A stretch of DNA of 64,000 nucleotides from Rhodoferax sp. AJA081-3 (GTDB taxonomy: Bacteria > Pseudomonadota > Gammaproteobacteria > Burkholderiales > Burkholderiaceae_C). The stretch spans positions 4,092,001-4,156,000 of the forward strand of contig NZ_CP059068.1 of NCBI RefSeq assembly GCF_017798165.1, read 5' to 3'. Below the pieces are notes generated by a model. It did not search any database. It saw only the letters and a program-made list of their open reading frames with translations, and was not told the DNA's origin. Positions 26,937 to 36,260 of this stretch are shown piece after piece. The position numbers and the translations under genes are program-made. Positions within the stretch are counted from its first letter, which is position 1. The number at the start of each line of letters is the position of its first letter.

Positions 26937-28553
26937 ATGCACAACGCACCCCAAACCGCGCTGATCTCCGTCTCCGACAAAACCGGCATCGTCGAACTGG
27001 CCCAGGCGTTACACGCGCAGGGCATCAAGCTCTTGTCCACCGGCGGCACTGCCAAACTGCTGGCCGACAAAGGCCTGCCGGTGACCGAAGTGGCCGAGAT
27101 GACAGGCTTCCCCGAGATGCTGGACGGCCGCGTCAAGACCCTGCACCCCCGCGTGCATGGTGGCCTGCTGGCCCGCCGCGATGTGCCCGCGCACATGGCC
27201 GCGCTGGCCGAGCACCAGATCAACACCATCGACGTGTTGGTCGTCAACCTGTACCCGTTTGAGGCCACGGTGGCCAATGCCGGCTGCACCCTGGAAGACG
27301 CCATCGAGAACATCGACATCGGCGGCCCCGCCATGGTGCGCAGTGCCGCCAAGAACTGGAAAGACGTGGCCGTGTTGACCGATGCATCGCAATACGCCAC
27401 GGTGATTGCCGAGCTGACGGCCCATGGCAAGGTGAGCGACAAGACCAAGCTGGGCCTGTCGATTGCCGCCTTCAACCGCATCAGCCAGTACGACGGTGCC
27501 ATCAGCGACTACCTGTCGGCCATCCAGATTGGTGAGACGGTGCCCGCAGGCGATGCCTCCCCCAAGCTGGACCTGTTTGCCGGCCAGTCCAATGGCCGCT
27601 TCATCAAGGTGCAGGATTTGCGCTACGGCGAAAACAGCCACCAGCAGGCCGCGCTGTACCGTGACCTGCACCCTGCGCCAGGCTCGCTGGTCACCGCCAA
27701 GCAGCTGCAGGGCAAGGAACTGAGCTACAACAATATTGCCGACGCTGACGCGGCCTGGGAATGTGTGAAGAGCTTCATAGGCACGCCGGCCTGCGTCATC
27801 GTCAAACACGCCAACCCCTGCGGCGTGGCTGTAGGCGCCAATGCGCTGGAGTCCTATAACAAGGCCTTCCAGACCGACCCCACCTCCGCCTTCGGCGGCA
27901 TCATCGCGCTGAACTGCGTGCTGGACGAAGCCGCAGCCCAGCAGATCGCCAAACAGTTTGTCGAAGTGCTGATGGCCCCCAGCTTCACGCCCGCGGCCTT
28001 GGAAGTCTTCAAGACCAAGGTCAATGTGCGTATCCTGCAAATCGACTTGCCCAAGGGTGGTGCCGCTGATTGGGACAACGGCCGCAACGCCATCGACATG
28101 AAGCGCATAGGCTCCGGCATCCTGCTGCAAACGGCGGACAACCACGAGCTGGCCCTGAGTGACCTGAAGGTCGTCACCACCAAACAACCCACGGCCGAAG
28201 AGCTGAACGACCTGCTGTTCGCGTGGAAGGTGGCCAAATACGTCAAGTCCAACGCCATCGTTTTCTGCAAGGGCGGCATGACCATGGGTGTGGGCGCCGG
28301 CCAGATGAGCCGCCTGGACTCGGCCCGTATTGCCTCCATCAAAGCCGGTCACGCCAATCTGTCCTTGGCCGGCACGGTCGTCGCCAGCGACGCCTTCTTC
28401 CCGTTCCGCGATGGCTTGGACGTAGTGGTGGACCACGGCGCCACCTGCATCATCCAGCCCGGAGGCTCCATGCGTGACCAGGAAGTGATTGACGCCGCCA
28501 ACGAGCGTGGTGTGTCCATGGTGTTCAGCGGCGTGCGCCACTTCCGGCACTGA
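26937..28553 (+). CDS. purH: Bifunctional AICAR formyltransferase / IMP cyclohydrolase
   Basis: 538 residues. It catalyses the last two steps of purine synthesis. The N-terminal MGS-like cyclohydrolase domain (about 1-150) contains [21 protein letters not shown] and [12 protein letters not shown]. The transformylase domain contains FGGIIALNC and the catalytic K290-H291 in [12 protein letters not shown], and ends [18 protein letters not shown]. Length and motif order are normal. It begins 77 nt after fis on the same strand and may be read in part from the dusB-fis promoter. Confidence 0.97.
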   Translation: MHNAPQTALISVSDKTGIVELAQALHAQGIKLLSTGGTAKLLADKGLPVTEVAEMTGFPEMLDGRVKTLHPRVHGGLLARRDVPAHMAALAEHQINTIDVLVVNLYPFEATVANAGCTLEDAIENIDIGGPAMVRSAAKNWKDVAVLTDASQYATVIAELTAHGKVSDKTKLGLSIAAFNRISQYDGAISDYLSAIQIGETVPAGDASPKLDLFAGQSNGRFIKVQDLRYGENSHQQAALYRDLHPAPGSLVTAKQLQGKELSYNNIADADAAWECVKSFIGTPACVIVKHANPCGVAVGANALESYNKAFQTDPTSAFGGIIALNCVLDEAAAQQIAKQFVEVLMAPSFTPAALEVFKTKVNVRILQIDLPKGGAADWDNGRNAIDMKRIGSGILLQTADNHELALSDLKVVTTKQPTAEELNDLLFAWKVAKYVKSNAIVFCKGGMTMGVGAGQMSRLDSARIASIKAGHANLSLAGTVVASDAFFPFRDGLDVVVDHGATCIIQPGGSMRDQEVIDAANERGVSMVFSGVRHFRH

Positions 28554-28632
28554 GATAGTGCGGCCTGGCTCCGCCTTGCGGTGAACAGGCCCTGTGGCCG
28601 GTCCAAGCTAGGGGTGTATGCACAAATAGTGT

Positions 28633-28680
28633 GCTAGCCCCCGTGTACCATGCCTGGGTAGCTATACCTTTTGTAGCGAA
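28633..28680 (+). repeat. Dispersed repeat, copy 6
   Basis: GCTAGCCCCCGT, spacer, then TAGCTATACCTTTTGTAGCGAA. Intergenic, between purH and the membrane protein at 28779. Confidence 0.75.
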
Positions 28681-28778
28681 TTCTTTGACGGAACGTTGGC
28701 TGGTTTTGTTCTATCGCCATTTCAAGGTGGTAGCATGGCCCATTCCAACCCGCTTTCCATCAACAGAGAGGTGTAAAC

Positions 28779-29357
28779 ATGGCTGCTCCCGACATCGGTA
28801 CGTGCGTTTCTGCTGGCATCAACGGTCTGAAGAAGGACCCGCTCACCCACATCGTGACCTCGCTGTTGATCGGTATCGTGGGCGGTGCAACGGCCGGTCT
28901 GCTGACCGGCCCGATGATGGTGGGTTATATGCGCATGATCAAACGCGAAGACGAGGGCCACAAGGCCGAGATCGCGGATGTGTTCAAGGGTTTTGACGAC
29001 TTTGTGCCAGGACTCTTGGCGGTGCTGTTGTCCAGCATCATTGTGGGCATCGGTTTCATGTTGTGTTTTATTCCTGGCCTGCTGATCATGGCCCTGGTGC
29101 CGGTCGCAACCTATCTGGTGGCTGTGGGCGAGAAGGACGGCATCAAGGCCATCTCGCGTGCCTGGGACGCGGTCAAGGCCAACCTGCTGAGCGCGTTTTT
29201 CTGCGGCCTGATTCTGGCCATCGTCGGTTCCCTGGGCGCCCTGCTGTGCGGTATCGGCATCATCCTCACGCTGCCCATCGCTTTCATCGGCAGCTACCAC
29301 ATGGCCAAACAAATGACCGACGGCGGCGACCCGCCTGTCGCCATTACCCTTGCCTGA
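28779..29357 (+). CDS. Integral membrane protein of unknown function
   Basis: 192 residues; AGAGGTG precedes the ATG. There are about four long hydrophobic segments: IVTSLLIGIVGGATAGLL, VPGLLAVLLSSIIVGIG into MLCFIPGLLIMALVPVATY, and AFFCGLILAIVGSLGALLC. KREDEGHKAEIADVFKGFDDF between the first two is a cytosolic or periplasmic loop. The arrangement recalls DUF975-like and GlpM-type membrane proteins that lack enzymatic residues. The end overlaps the start of the DUF2752 gene by 8 nt, so the two are probably co-expressed. No function is assigned. Confidence 0.8.
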   Translation: MAAPDIGTCVSAGINGLKKDPLTHIVTSLLIGIVGGATAGLLTGPMMVGYMRMIKREDEGHKAEIADVFKGFDDFVPGLLAVLLSSIIVGIGFMLCFIPGLLIMALVPVATYLVAVGEKDGIKAISRAWDAVKANLLSAFFCGLILAIVGSLGALLCGIGIILTLPIAFIGSYHMAKQMTDGGDPPVAITLA

Positions 29358-29760
29358 TCCTGCCAACACCAGTCCTGATCTGCTCAGCCCGCCGGAGCGC
29401 CAATGGCGTTCCGCGCTGACACTGGGCTGGCCGCTGGCCCTGCTGGGTGCACCCCTGGTGCTGTCGCTGGGTGATGTGCCCCTGTGCGGTTTTCAGCATG
29501 TCACCGGCTTGCCCTGTCCGCTGTGCGGTGGGACACGGGCTTGTGCCGCCTTGGCGGATGGCAATTTCATCGTGGCCTGGCAGCTCAACCCTGGGCTGAT
29601 GGTGCTGCTGGCGCTGGCGGCGGCGCATTCGCTGCAACTGGGTGTTGAAGCCTGGACCGGGCGGCGCGTACAGCGTTGGCGGATTGGGGTTGGTGCCTGG
29701 CGGGCTGGAATTGTTTTGCTGCTGGTTGGTTGGGCGTTGCGCCTGTTGGGATGGCTCTAA
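29350..29760 (+). CDS. DUF2752 membrane protein
   Basis: 136 residues. The DUF2752 signature LCGFQHVTGLPCPLCGGTRAC is present with C46, C56, C59 and R63, followed by hydrophobic helices (NPGLMVLLALAAAHSLQL, GIVLLLVGWALRLLGWL). These small membrane proteins have a conserved C-P-x-C-G-x-T-R motif of unknown function, possibly metal or redox related. The first possible start is a TTG at 29350, overlapping the previous gene by 8 nt; no ATG occurs in frame before the motif, so the exact start is uncertain. Confidence 0.85.
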   Translation: MPDPANTSPDLLSPPERQWRSALTLGWPLALLGAPLVLSLGDVPLCGFQHVTGLPCPLCGGTRACAALADGNFIVAWQLNPGLMVLLALAAAHSLQLGVEAWTGRRVQRWRIGVGAWRAGIVLLLVGWALRLLGWL

Positions 29761-29799
29761 GTTCGATCCATCTTTAGCACTTTGGCGACGTCTGTGGTT

Positions 29800-29878
29800 G
29801 CAGAGTTCGGGCTAATGGCCCCTGCCTCATGGTGTCAAACGCCCACAAATCGGCAGGGGCCATTAGCCCAAACTCTGC
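29800..29878. repeat. Long near-perfect hairpin between convergent genes
   Basis: The 27-nt arms at 29800-29826 and 29852-29878 are inverted copies with a single mismatch (C at 29808) around a 25-nt loop. The arm core is GGGCTAATGGCCCCTGCC. There is no T-run. It sits in the 266-bp gap between the DUF2752 gene and hemL, which converge. The rest of that gap shows no gene. Confidence 0.85.
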
Positions 29879-30013
29879 GGGTGACCGTGTGGGGCCGGGT
29901 GAGGTTTGGATCCGGTATCGCCGCCCGCCGTGCACGATACGCCCCGCAAACAGGGCTACTCCAGCAAAGCCTCTAAGCGGAAAGTGCCGATAGCCACCGA
30001 AGAATGGACTTGA

Positions 30014-30035
30014 GTAGCTAGAAAAGTTATAGCAA
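30014..30035. repeat. Half copy of the dispersed repeat at the hemL 3' end
   Basis: GTAGCTAGAAAAGTTATAGCAA, the small palindrome of the repeat without its C-rich first block. Read on the minus strand it supplies the last codons (L-L) and the TAA stop of hemL. Confidence 0.55.
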
Positions 30036-31331
30036 CTTAAAGACCACTTCGGCCATCTCAATGGTCTCCGCCAGATCCGCATCCGTGTGCGCCGCGCTGA
30101 CAAAACCCGCTTCGTACAAGGCCGGTGCAAAGTACACACCGCGCTCCAGCATGCCGTGGAACAGCGTGTTGAACCGCTTGTTGTCCGTGGTCATCACCTT
30201 GGCATAGTTCTGCGGCAGCGTGTCGAACAAGAAGAAACCAAACATGCCACCCTCGCTGTCCACGCTGAACGGCACACCCGCCTTGTCGGCCGCGCCCTTC
30301 AGTCCGGTCATCAGCTTCTGCGTCTTGGCGCCCAACGCCTCGTAGAAACCGGGCTTGCGGATCTCGCGCAGCGTGACCAAGCCGCAGGCGGTGGCTACTG
30401 GGTTGCCGGACAGGGTGCCGGCCTGGTAGACCGGGCCCAGCGGCGCCAGCATTTCCATGACGGCGCGTTTGCCACCAAAGGCCGCTAGCGGCATCCCGCC
30501 GCCAATGACCTTGCCCAGCACCGTGATGTCTGGCGCAAAGCCGGGAATGGACTTGGCATAAACGCCTTGCGCGCTGCCCAGTCCCACGCGGAATCCGGTC
30601 ATCACCTCGTCGAACACAAACAGCGCGCCGTGCTGCGTGCACAGCTCGCGGCAGCGCTGCATGAAAGGCACTGAGGCGCGCACAAAATTCATGTTGCCGG
30701 CAATCGGCTCGATCATCAGGCAGGCCAACTCCGGCCCGTGCAGTGCAAAGGCTTCTTCCAGTTGCGGGATGTTGTTGTACTCCAGCACCAGCGTGTGCTG
30801 CACCACCTCGGCCGGCACGCCGGCGCTGGTGGGGTTGCCAAAGGTGGCCAGGCCCGAGCCGGCCTTGACCAAGAGTGCGTCGGCGTGGCCGTGGTAGCAA
30901 CCTTCAAACTTCAAAATCTTGCTGCGACCGGTGGCGCCGCGGGCCAGGCGGATGGCGCTCATGCCGGCTTCGGTGCCGCTGCTGACCAGGCGCACCATGT
31001 CCATGCTGGGCACCAGGCCCAGGATTTCTTCGGCCAGTTCTACCTCGCGCTCGGTTGGGGCGCCAAACGAAAAACCGTCCAGCGCCGCCTTTTGCACGGC
31101 TTCGACCACGGCGGGGTGGCCGTGACCCAAAATCATCGGTCCCCAGGAACCTATGTAATCTATATAGCGCTGGCCATTGGCGTCCCAGAAGTGGGCACCC
31201 TGGGCGCGGGACACAAAACGGGGTGTACCACCCACGGCCTTGAAGGCGCGCACCGGGGAGTTGACGCCGCCGGGGATGACTTTTTGGGCGCGTTGGAAGA
31301 GTTGCAGGTTGCGGTCAGTGTCGGGTGTCAT
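30027..31331 (-). CDS. hemL: Glutamate-1-semialdehyde 2,1-aminomutase
   Basis: 434 residues. A PLP enzyme that makes 5-aminolevulinate from glutamate-1-semialdehyde, the C5 route to tetrapyrroles. Motifs are [49 protein letters not shown] and FDEVMTGFR, with the PLP lysine K274 in [12 protein letters not shown]. The ATG at 31331 begins [12 protein letters not shown]; 28 further in-frame residues upstream are the shifted end of thiD and are rejected. It overlaps thiD by 17 nt. The stop codon lies inside a half copy of the dispersed repeat. Confidence 0.96.
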   Translation of the reverse strand: MTPDTDRNLQLFQRAQKVIPGGVNSPVRAFKAVGGTPRFVSRAQGAHFWDANGQRYIDYIGSWGPMILGHGHPAVVEAVQKAALDGFSFGAPTEREVELAEEILGLVPSMDMVRLVSSGTEAGMSAIRLARGATGRSKILKFEGCYHGHADALLVKAGSGLATFGNPTSAGVPAEVVQHTLVLEYNNIPQLEEAFALHGPELACLMIEPIAGNMNFVRASVPFMQRCRELCTQHGALFVFDEVMTGFRVGLGSAQGVYAKSIPGFAPDITVLGKVIGGGMPLAAFGGKRAVMEMLAPLGPVYQAGTLSGNPVATACGLVTLREIRKPGFYEALGAKTQKLMTGLKGAADKAGVPFSVDSEGGMFGFFLFDTLPQNYAKVMTTDNKRFNTLFHGMLERGVYFAPALYEAGFVSAAHTDADLAETIEMAEVVFKLL

Positions 31332-32223
31332 TGGGCGAGATTTCAAAAGAGGATTCTTCGGGCTCCAGATCGTCGGTTTCCGGGTGGGCCCAGAACAGGC
31401 GGTCGGGCAACACATTGCCCATGCCGGGCCTAAAACCGCTTTCCAGGCAACGGTCCAGGTAACTCAGGGCTTCGGTGGCCGCCTCGGTCAGTTCGGTTTC
31501 GCTGGCAATCAGGGCCGCCAGCGCGGCCGACAAAGTGTCACCCGCACCGGCAAATACGGCTTCGAAACGTTCAAACTTGTTGCTGCACAACACGGCGGTG
31601 GGGCTGCTCAGCACGTTGTCAATGAACTGGTCGGGCAACGGAATGCCGGTCACCAGGGTGTAGGGCACACCAAAGGCGTCGGCGGCGCGTGCGATGTCGC
31701 GGGCGGTTGGGCTTCGCTCGGAACTCCAGTCCGGCAGCAGCCATCGGCACAGGGTGCTGTGGTTTCCAACCAACACGGTAGTCAGTGGCAAAAGCAGCTC
31801 GTTGAAGGCGTCCTGGTACAGGTCGATCTGGTCTTCCTGCCACCAGGACAGGTCGGGCATATAGGCCACCAGAGGGATGTCGGAGTAGTCGGACGCTAGC
31901 TCGGCAATGGCGCTCAGGTTCTCGGGCGAGCCGACAAATCCGACCTTGATGACCTGCACCGGCACGTCTTCGAGGATGGCGCGGGCCTGTTCGGTAACGG
32001 CCTCGTCGTCCATGCAAAAGTGGTCGTATACCTCTGCCGTATCCCGGGCATAGGCGCCCGTGATGACGGGCAGGGCGTGGGCGCCGACCGAGGCAATGGC
32101 TGTGATGTCGGCGGTGATGCCTCCAGCGCCACTGGGGTCGTTGGCATTAAAAACCATGACACAGGCGCCCGGTCCGTCGTCTTCGGTTTCGATCTCTGGG
32201 CTATGGTCTGGGAGTGCCGTCAT
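31315..32223 (-). CDS. thiD: Hydroxymethylpyrimidine/phosphomethylpyrimidine kinase
   Basis: 302 residues. A ribokinase-fold kinase that phosphorylates HMP and HMP-P for thiamine synthesis. Family motifs are [18 protein letters not shown] near the N-terminus and the anion-hole and catalytic [13 protein letters not shown] near residue 255. It is more divergent from E. coli ThiD than most enzymes in the window and has acidic tails at both ends, so another kinase of this fold cannot be wholly excluded. The ATG at 32223 is chosen; open frame upstream runs across the divergent promoter and rubredoxin. The thiD-hemL pair forms one transcript. Confidence 0.85.
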   Translation of the reverse strand: MTALPDHSPEIETEDDGPGACVMVFNANDPSGAGGITADITAIASVGAHALPVITGAYARDTAEVYDHFCMDDEAVTEQARAILEDVPVQVIKVGFVGSPENLSAIAELASDYSDIPLVAYMPDLSWWQEDQIDLYQDAFNELLLPLTTVLVGNHSTLCRWLLPDWSSERSPTARDIARAADAFGVPYTLVTGIPLPDQFIDNVLSSPTAVLCSNKFERFEAVFAGAGDTLSAALAALIASETELTEAATEALSYLDRCLESGFRPGMGNVLPDRLFWAHPETDDLEPEESSFEISPNDTRH

Positions 32224-32343
32224 GTGGTGTCCTGTCTTAGGGTTTGTCAGCAGACAGAATGGCGGGGTTTGGGCGGGCGGCAGGCGTTTTGCCAATGCTG
32301 CTTCTATACAATCCTTGCATTCTATTCCAAGGCCCTTTAAGCT

Positions 32344-32517
32344 GTGAGCGATACTAAAACGTGGATGTGCCTGATATGCGGCTGGATTTATGACGAGGCG
32401 GCTGGCGCCCCCGATCATGGACTCGCTCCCGGTACCCATTGGGCCGATGTGCCCATGAACTGGACCTGTCCGGAGTGTGGTGCGCGCAAGGAAGATTTTG
32501 AAATGGTTCAGATTTGA
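32344..32517 (+). CDS. Rubredoxin
   Basis: 57 residues, too short for many gene finders. The four iron-binding cysteines are C9-x2-C12 (WMCLICGWIYDEAAG) and C42-x2-C45 (NWTCPECGARKEDFE), with the usual 29-residue gap. The aromatic and acidic surface matches classical rubredoxins. It carries single electrons in the cytosol, for instance to oxidative-stress or alkane-oxidising enzymes. Start is GTG (VSDTKTW); no better upstream start exists. It is divergent from thiD and 75 nt ahead of pilG, so it may share the chemosensory transcript. Confidence 0.94.
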   Translation: MSDTKTWMCLICGWIYDEAAGAPDHGLAPGTHWADVPMNWTCPECGARKEDFEMVQI

Positions 32518-32592
32518 GATTGTTCAACGCGAGAACGAACGTACCATGTCTCTGAACATCCACACATAAAACATAACCAGGAGCAACGCCTT

Positions 32593-32991
32593 TTGAGTAA
32601 CGCAGCATCCACTGTCAGAGTTCTGGTTATTGATGACAGCAACACCATTCGCCGCAGTGCGGAAATTTTCCTCAAGCAGGGCGGTCACGATGTGATGCTG
32701 GCGGAGGACGGGTTCGACGCGCTGGCCAAGGTGAATGACTACCAGCCGCAACTCATTTTTTGCGACATTCTGATGCCCCGCCTGGATGGTTACCAGACCT
32801 GCGCCATCATCAAGCGCAACCAGAAGTACTCGGGTGTTCCGGTGGTGATGTTATCGTCCAAGGACGGAGTTTTTGACAAGGCCCGGGGGCGCATGGTTGG
32901 AGCGCAGGATTATTTAACCAAACCTTTTACTAAAGATCAGTTGTTGCAGGCGGTGCGGCAATTTGGGACCGTTATGCAAGGAGCAAATTGA
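32593..32991 (+). CDS. pilG: Twitching-motility response regulator PilG (CheY-like)
   Basis: 132 residues, a single receiver domain. Acidic D14/D15 (LVIDDSNTIRR), phospho-acceptor D58 (LIFCDILMPRLDG), S88/S89 and K110 (YLTKPFTKDQ). The start is TTG, with AGGAG about 10 nt upstream; no in-frame ATG lies nearby. In the Chp system PilG receives phosphate from the ChpA-type kinase and promotes pilus extension. The stop codon shares a base with the pilH start (TGATG). Confidence 0.92.
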   Translation: MSNAASTVRVLVIDDSNTIRRSAEIFLKQGGHDVMLAEDGFDALAKVNDYQPQLIFCDILMPRLDGYQTCAIIKRNQKYSGVPVVMLSSKDGVFDKARGRMVGAQDYLTKPFTKDQLLQAVRQFGTVMQGAN

Positions 32992-33356
32992 TGGCAATAC
33001 ATAAAGTACTAATCGTTGACGATTCAAAAACCGAGATCATGTTTCTGACGGATCTGCTGCAAAAAAACGGCTACACCGTTCGCTCGGCAGAAAACGCGGA
33101 TGAGGCGTTCAAGCGCCTGACCGAAGAGAAGCCCGACCTGATCCTGATGGATGTGGTGATGCCTGGCCAGAATGGTTTCCAGCTGACACGGGCCATCAAC
33201 CGTACGCCCGAGTACACCGACATCCCGATTTTTATCTGCACCAGCAAAAATTTGGAGACCGACCGGGTATGGGGCATGCGCCAGGGCGCGCGTGACTACA
33301 TCACCAAGCCGGTGGATGCCGCCGAGTTGTTCGCCAAGATCAAAGCACTGGGTTGA
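32991..33356 (+). CDS. pilH: Twitching-motility response regulator PilH (CheY-like)
   Basis: 121 residues, a single receiver domain: D10/D11 (LIVDDSKTEI), phospho-acceptor D54 (LILMDVVMPGQNG) and K106 (YITKPVDAAELF). PilH is the second CheY of the Chp system, thought to act as a phosphate sink or retraction regulator. The ATG at 32991 overlaps the pilG stop by one base. Order pilG-pilH-pilI-pilJ-chpA is the standard one. Confidence 0.92.
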   Translation: MAIHKVLIVDDSKTEIMFLTDLLQKNGYTVRSAENADEAFKRLTEEKPDLILMDVVMPGQNGFQLTRAINRTPEYTDIPIFICTSKNLETDRVWGMRQGARDYITKPVDAAELFAKIKALG

Positions 33357-33368
33357 TTTCGCTGTCCC

Positions 33369-33899
33369 ATGGCAAATCGCGAAGCACTTAGAGAACTCCA
33401 GTCACGGCTTGCCAGCCGTTTGCAGGCAGCGCGCACCGAAGGTATGTCGGTGGCTTGGCTTGCCCTGCGGGTGGGTGGTAAGAACCTCTTGTTCCCCCTG
33501 GGTCAGTCGGGCGAAATATTCCCGCTGGCCAATTTGCAGCCGGTGCCCTATGCCCGCGACTGGTTTCGCGGCGTGATCAATATCCGCGGCGGCTTGTACG
33601 GCGTGGTGGATCTGGCGGCCTTCATCGCAAGCGACACGGGGACTGTTCGCGCCGAACCTCCTTCGCAGGACTTGAGCGTGGTGACCCTGAATCTCGCACT
33701 TGAGGTTAATTGTGCTTTGCAGGTCGACGGGCTCCTGGGTCTTCGGGGGGGCGATGCCTTTGCCTCGTCGTCACCGGCAGACCCCGGTGCGCCGGCCTAC
33801 TATGGAAACCAATTCATTGACTCCGCTGGCGAGCAATGGCAAGAAATCGATCTGCGTATCTTGTCCCAAACCCCTCAATTTTTGAGTATCAGCGCTTAG
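33369..33899 (+). CDS. pilI: CheW-like coupling protein PilI
   Basis: 176 residues with a CheW-like domain: LLFPLGQSGEIFPLANLQPVPYARDWFRGVINIRGGLYGVVDLAAF is the clear signature (33479-33633). It links the PilJ receptor to the kinase. It starts 12 nt after pilH. The internal region (SSSPADPGAPAYYGN) is a loop longer than in typical CheW. There is nothing unusual about its context. Confidence 0.9.
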   Translation: MANREALRELQSRLASRLQAARTEGMSVAWLALRVGGKNLLFPLGQSGEIFPLANLQPVPYARDWFRGVINIRGGLYGVVDLAAFIASDTGTVRAEPPSQDLSVVTLNLALEVNCALQVDGLLGLRGGDAFASSSPADPGAPAYYGNQFIDSAGEQWQEIDLRILSQTPQFLSISA

Positions 33900-33920
33900 A
33901 CCCCTCCGTAAGGCTTCACC

Positions 33921-36206
33921 ATGTCCGTCGTCGATAAATTAAAAAACATTTTCACCAAAAAACCATCGGAGTCCGAGTTGGATTCACGCCTGAGTCTTGC
34001 CATGCCGGAAGACCTGGTGTCGAGCGCGGCGGGCGGTGAAACGGTGCAGGAAGACGAGGCTCCTATGGGGCTCAGGCTGGGTGCGGCGCCCATGAAAGAG
34101 GCGGTCGAAGAGGTTGCTGCGCCAAAGGCGGATGCAGGGGATCTGGTGTCTATCCCCGGACTCGGTAGCCGAACGGTTGTCCAGCAGCAGCGGACCCTCT
34201 TCACCATGTTGGGTGTTGCCCTGTTGGTCTTGGGTGGTGTGACCTTTTATGCGCTGAACCAGTCGGACAAGGTTGCCAAGCAGTTGGGTGCGACCGGTCA
34301 GGCGCTGATGCAGTCGCAGCGGCTCGCCAAGTCGGTGTCGCAGGCGGTGGTGGGTAGTGCCCAGGCCTTCCCTGACGTGTCTGACAGCGCAGGTGTTCTG
34401 TCCAAGACCACACGGGGTTTGCAAGACGGCGACGCTGAGTTGCAGTTGAAGCCTTTGGGTGACGCCTACGCGCGTGATCTGGAAAAGATCATGCCCTTGG
34501 TGGACCGCGCCGAGAAGAGTGCCAAGGCGGTTATGGGGCAGCAAAAAATCCTGACCCAGATTGGTTCTGCGCTGCGCCTGATTAACCGCCAGTCTTCCGA
34601 TTTGCTGGAAATTGCCGAAGCCATCCTGGCGATGAAGCTGCAACAAAATGCGTCATCGGTTGAGATCTCCGCCGTTGGTCAGATGGTGATGTTGACCCAG
34701 CGGATTGGTAAGTCTTCCAATGAGTTCTTGACCGCAGAAGGCGTGAGCCCGGAAGCCGTTTTCTTGCTGGGTAAAGATTTGAACACGTTCAAGGAAATTT
34801 CCCAGGGCCTGTTGTCCGGCAGCCAGGAGTTGCGCCTGGTCGCATCCAAGGACGCCAACACTCGTGAGCAGCTTGAGCTTCTGATCAAGACGTACGAAGA
34901 GACGCGGGTTCAGGCCAGCGCGATTCTGGGTAACTTGCAGGGTCTGGTATCAGCCCGTGAAGCGCAAGACGCCATTATTGCGGACAGTGAACCGTTGCGC
35001 CGCAACCTGGAAGAGGTGCAGGCCACGCTGTCGACCCAGACGGGTATTGGCGGAGTCGCTCTGGCGGTGTTAATCTTGGCAGCTGTTTTTGCCTTGGTGT
35101 GTGCGGGTGGTTTGTCCTATGTGCAGTTGCAAGACAGCCGCCGCCGCCAGGTGGTCGCGGAAGACCAGCGTCTGGAAGCCGAGCGCCAGGAGCACGAAGC
35201 CAAACGCGTCAATGACGCCAACCAGGCCGCCATTTTGCGTTTGATGAACGAATTGCAGACAGTGGCGGAGGGCGACTTGACCCAGGAAGCCACGGTGACC
35301 GAAGACATTACCGGCGCGATTGCCGACTCGGTGAACTACACGGTGGAAGAGTTGCGTTCCCTGGTGTCTAACGTGCAGAACACGGCGGCACGGGTTGCAC
35401 AAACCACCTCAGACGTGGACGCCACGTCCACCGAACTGCTGGCGGCCTCCAACGAACAGCTGCACGAAATTCGTGAAACGGGTCGTTCTGTTGTGGATAT
35501 GGCGGGTCGTATTAACGAGGTGTCTACCCAAGCGCAAGAATCGGCAACTGTCGCGCGCCAATCGCTGTTGGCTGCAGAGTCGGGCCTCAAGGCCGTGCAG
35601 GATGCGATCGGCGGTATGAACTCTATCCGTGACCAGATCCAGGAAACCTCCAAGCGCATCAAGCGCCTCGGCGAATCGTCGCAGGAGATTGGTGAAATCA
35701 CCGAGCTGATCTCGGACATTACCGAACAGACCAACGTTTTGGCGTTGAACGCTGCTATTCAAGCAGCGTCCGCTGGTGAAGCCGGTCGCGGCTTCTCGGT
35801 GGTTGCGGAAGAAGTGCAGCGACTGGCGGAACGTTCCGCCGATGCGACGCGCCAGATTTCTGCACTGGTGAAAGCGATTCAGACCGATACACAGGATGCC
35901 ATCGGCGCTATGGAACGCTCCACGCAGGGTGTGGTGGAAGGGGCCAAACTGTCCGATAACGCGGGTACCGCGCTGACCGAGATTGACCGTGTGTCACGCC
36001 AGGTGGCGGATCTGATTGAGCAGATTTCGAACTCTGCGTCCCGCGAAGCCGGCCTGGCCAACGTCGTGGCTGAAAACATCCAGCACATTTTTGCGGTGAC
36101 CGAACAAACGGGTGAAGGTACCCGCGTGACAGCCACCCAGGTGCGTGAACTCTCCCGCATGGCGGAAGAACTGCGCCAGTCGGTGTCACGATTCAAGATC
36201 AGCTGA
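33921..36206 (+). CDS. pilJ: Methyl-accepting chemotaxis protein PilJ
   Basis: 761 residues. A cytosolic N-terminal extension of about 90 residues precedes TM1 (LFTMLGVALLVLGGVTFYAL, near 93-112). Two PilJ-type helical sensing modules follow (about 115-370, KSVSQAVVGSAQAFPDV and QRIGKSSNEFL), then TM2 (near 376-400), a HAMP-like region and the signalling domain with the conserved hairpin tip EQTNVLALNAAIQAASAGEAG (near 601-621). It is the receptor of the Chp array, sensing pilin or surface contact. The extension before TM1 is longer than in typical PilJ. Confidence 0.93.
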   Translation: MSVVDKLKNIFTKKPSESELDSRLSLAMPEDLVSSAAGGETVQEDEAPMGLRLGAAPMKEAVEEVAAPKADAGDLVSIPGLGSRTVVQQQRTLFTMLGVALLVLGGVTFYALNQSDKVAKQLGATGQALMQSQRLAKSVSQAVVGSAQAFPDVSDSAGVLSKTTRGLQDGDAELQLKPLGDAYARDLEKIMPLVDRAEKSAKAVMGQQKILTQIGSALRLINRQSSDLLEIAEAILAMKLQQNASSVEISAVGQMVMLTQRIGKSSNEFLTAEGVSPEAVFLLGKDLNTFKEISQGLLSGSQELRLVASKDANTREQLELLIKTYEETRVQASAILGNLQGLVSAREAQDAIIADSEPLRRNLEEVQATLSTQTGIGGVALAVLILAAVFALVCAGGLSYVQLQDSRRRQVVAEDQRLEAERQEHEAKRVNDANQAAILRLMNELQTVAEGDLTQEATVTEDITGAIADSVNYTVEELRSLVSNVQNTAARVAQTTSDVDATSTELLAASNEQLHEIRETGRSVVDMAGRINEVSTQAQESATVARQSLLAAESGLKAVQDAIGGMNSIRDQIQETSKRIKRLGESSQEIGEITELISDITEQTNVLALNAAIQAASAGEAGRGFSVVAEEVQRLAERSADATRQISALVKAIQTDTQDAIGAMERSTQGVVEGAKLSDNAGTALTEIDRVSRQVADLIEQISNSASREAGLANVVAENIQHIFAVTEQTGEGTRVTATQVRELSRMAEELRQSVSRFKIS

Positions 36207-36260
36207 TAACCACTCCCGCGCCGCGCCAATAGATTAGAGATCCCAGGAGAGCCCGAACCC

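Noticed and set aside
27009..28550. Long open frame antisense to purH (over 500 codons)
   Set aside because: It mirrors purH in a GC-rich gene, has no ribosome site and its translation is a low-complexity G/V/H-rich product.
28685..28714. Sigma-70 promoter before the membrane protein at 28779
   Set aside because: TTGACG is a good -35 but the best -10 at proper spacing (TTCTAT) matches only three of six positions.
29774..30139. Open frame through the 29800 hairpin on the minus strand
   Set aside because: Its residues arise from both hairpin arms and the hemL antisense strand; not a plausible protein.
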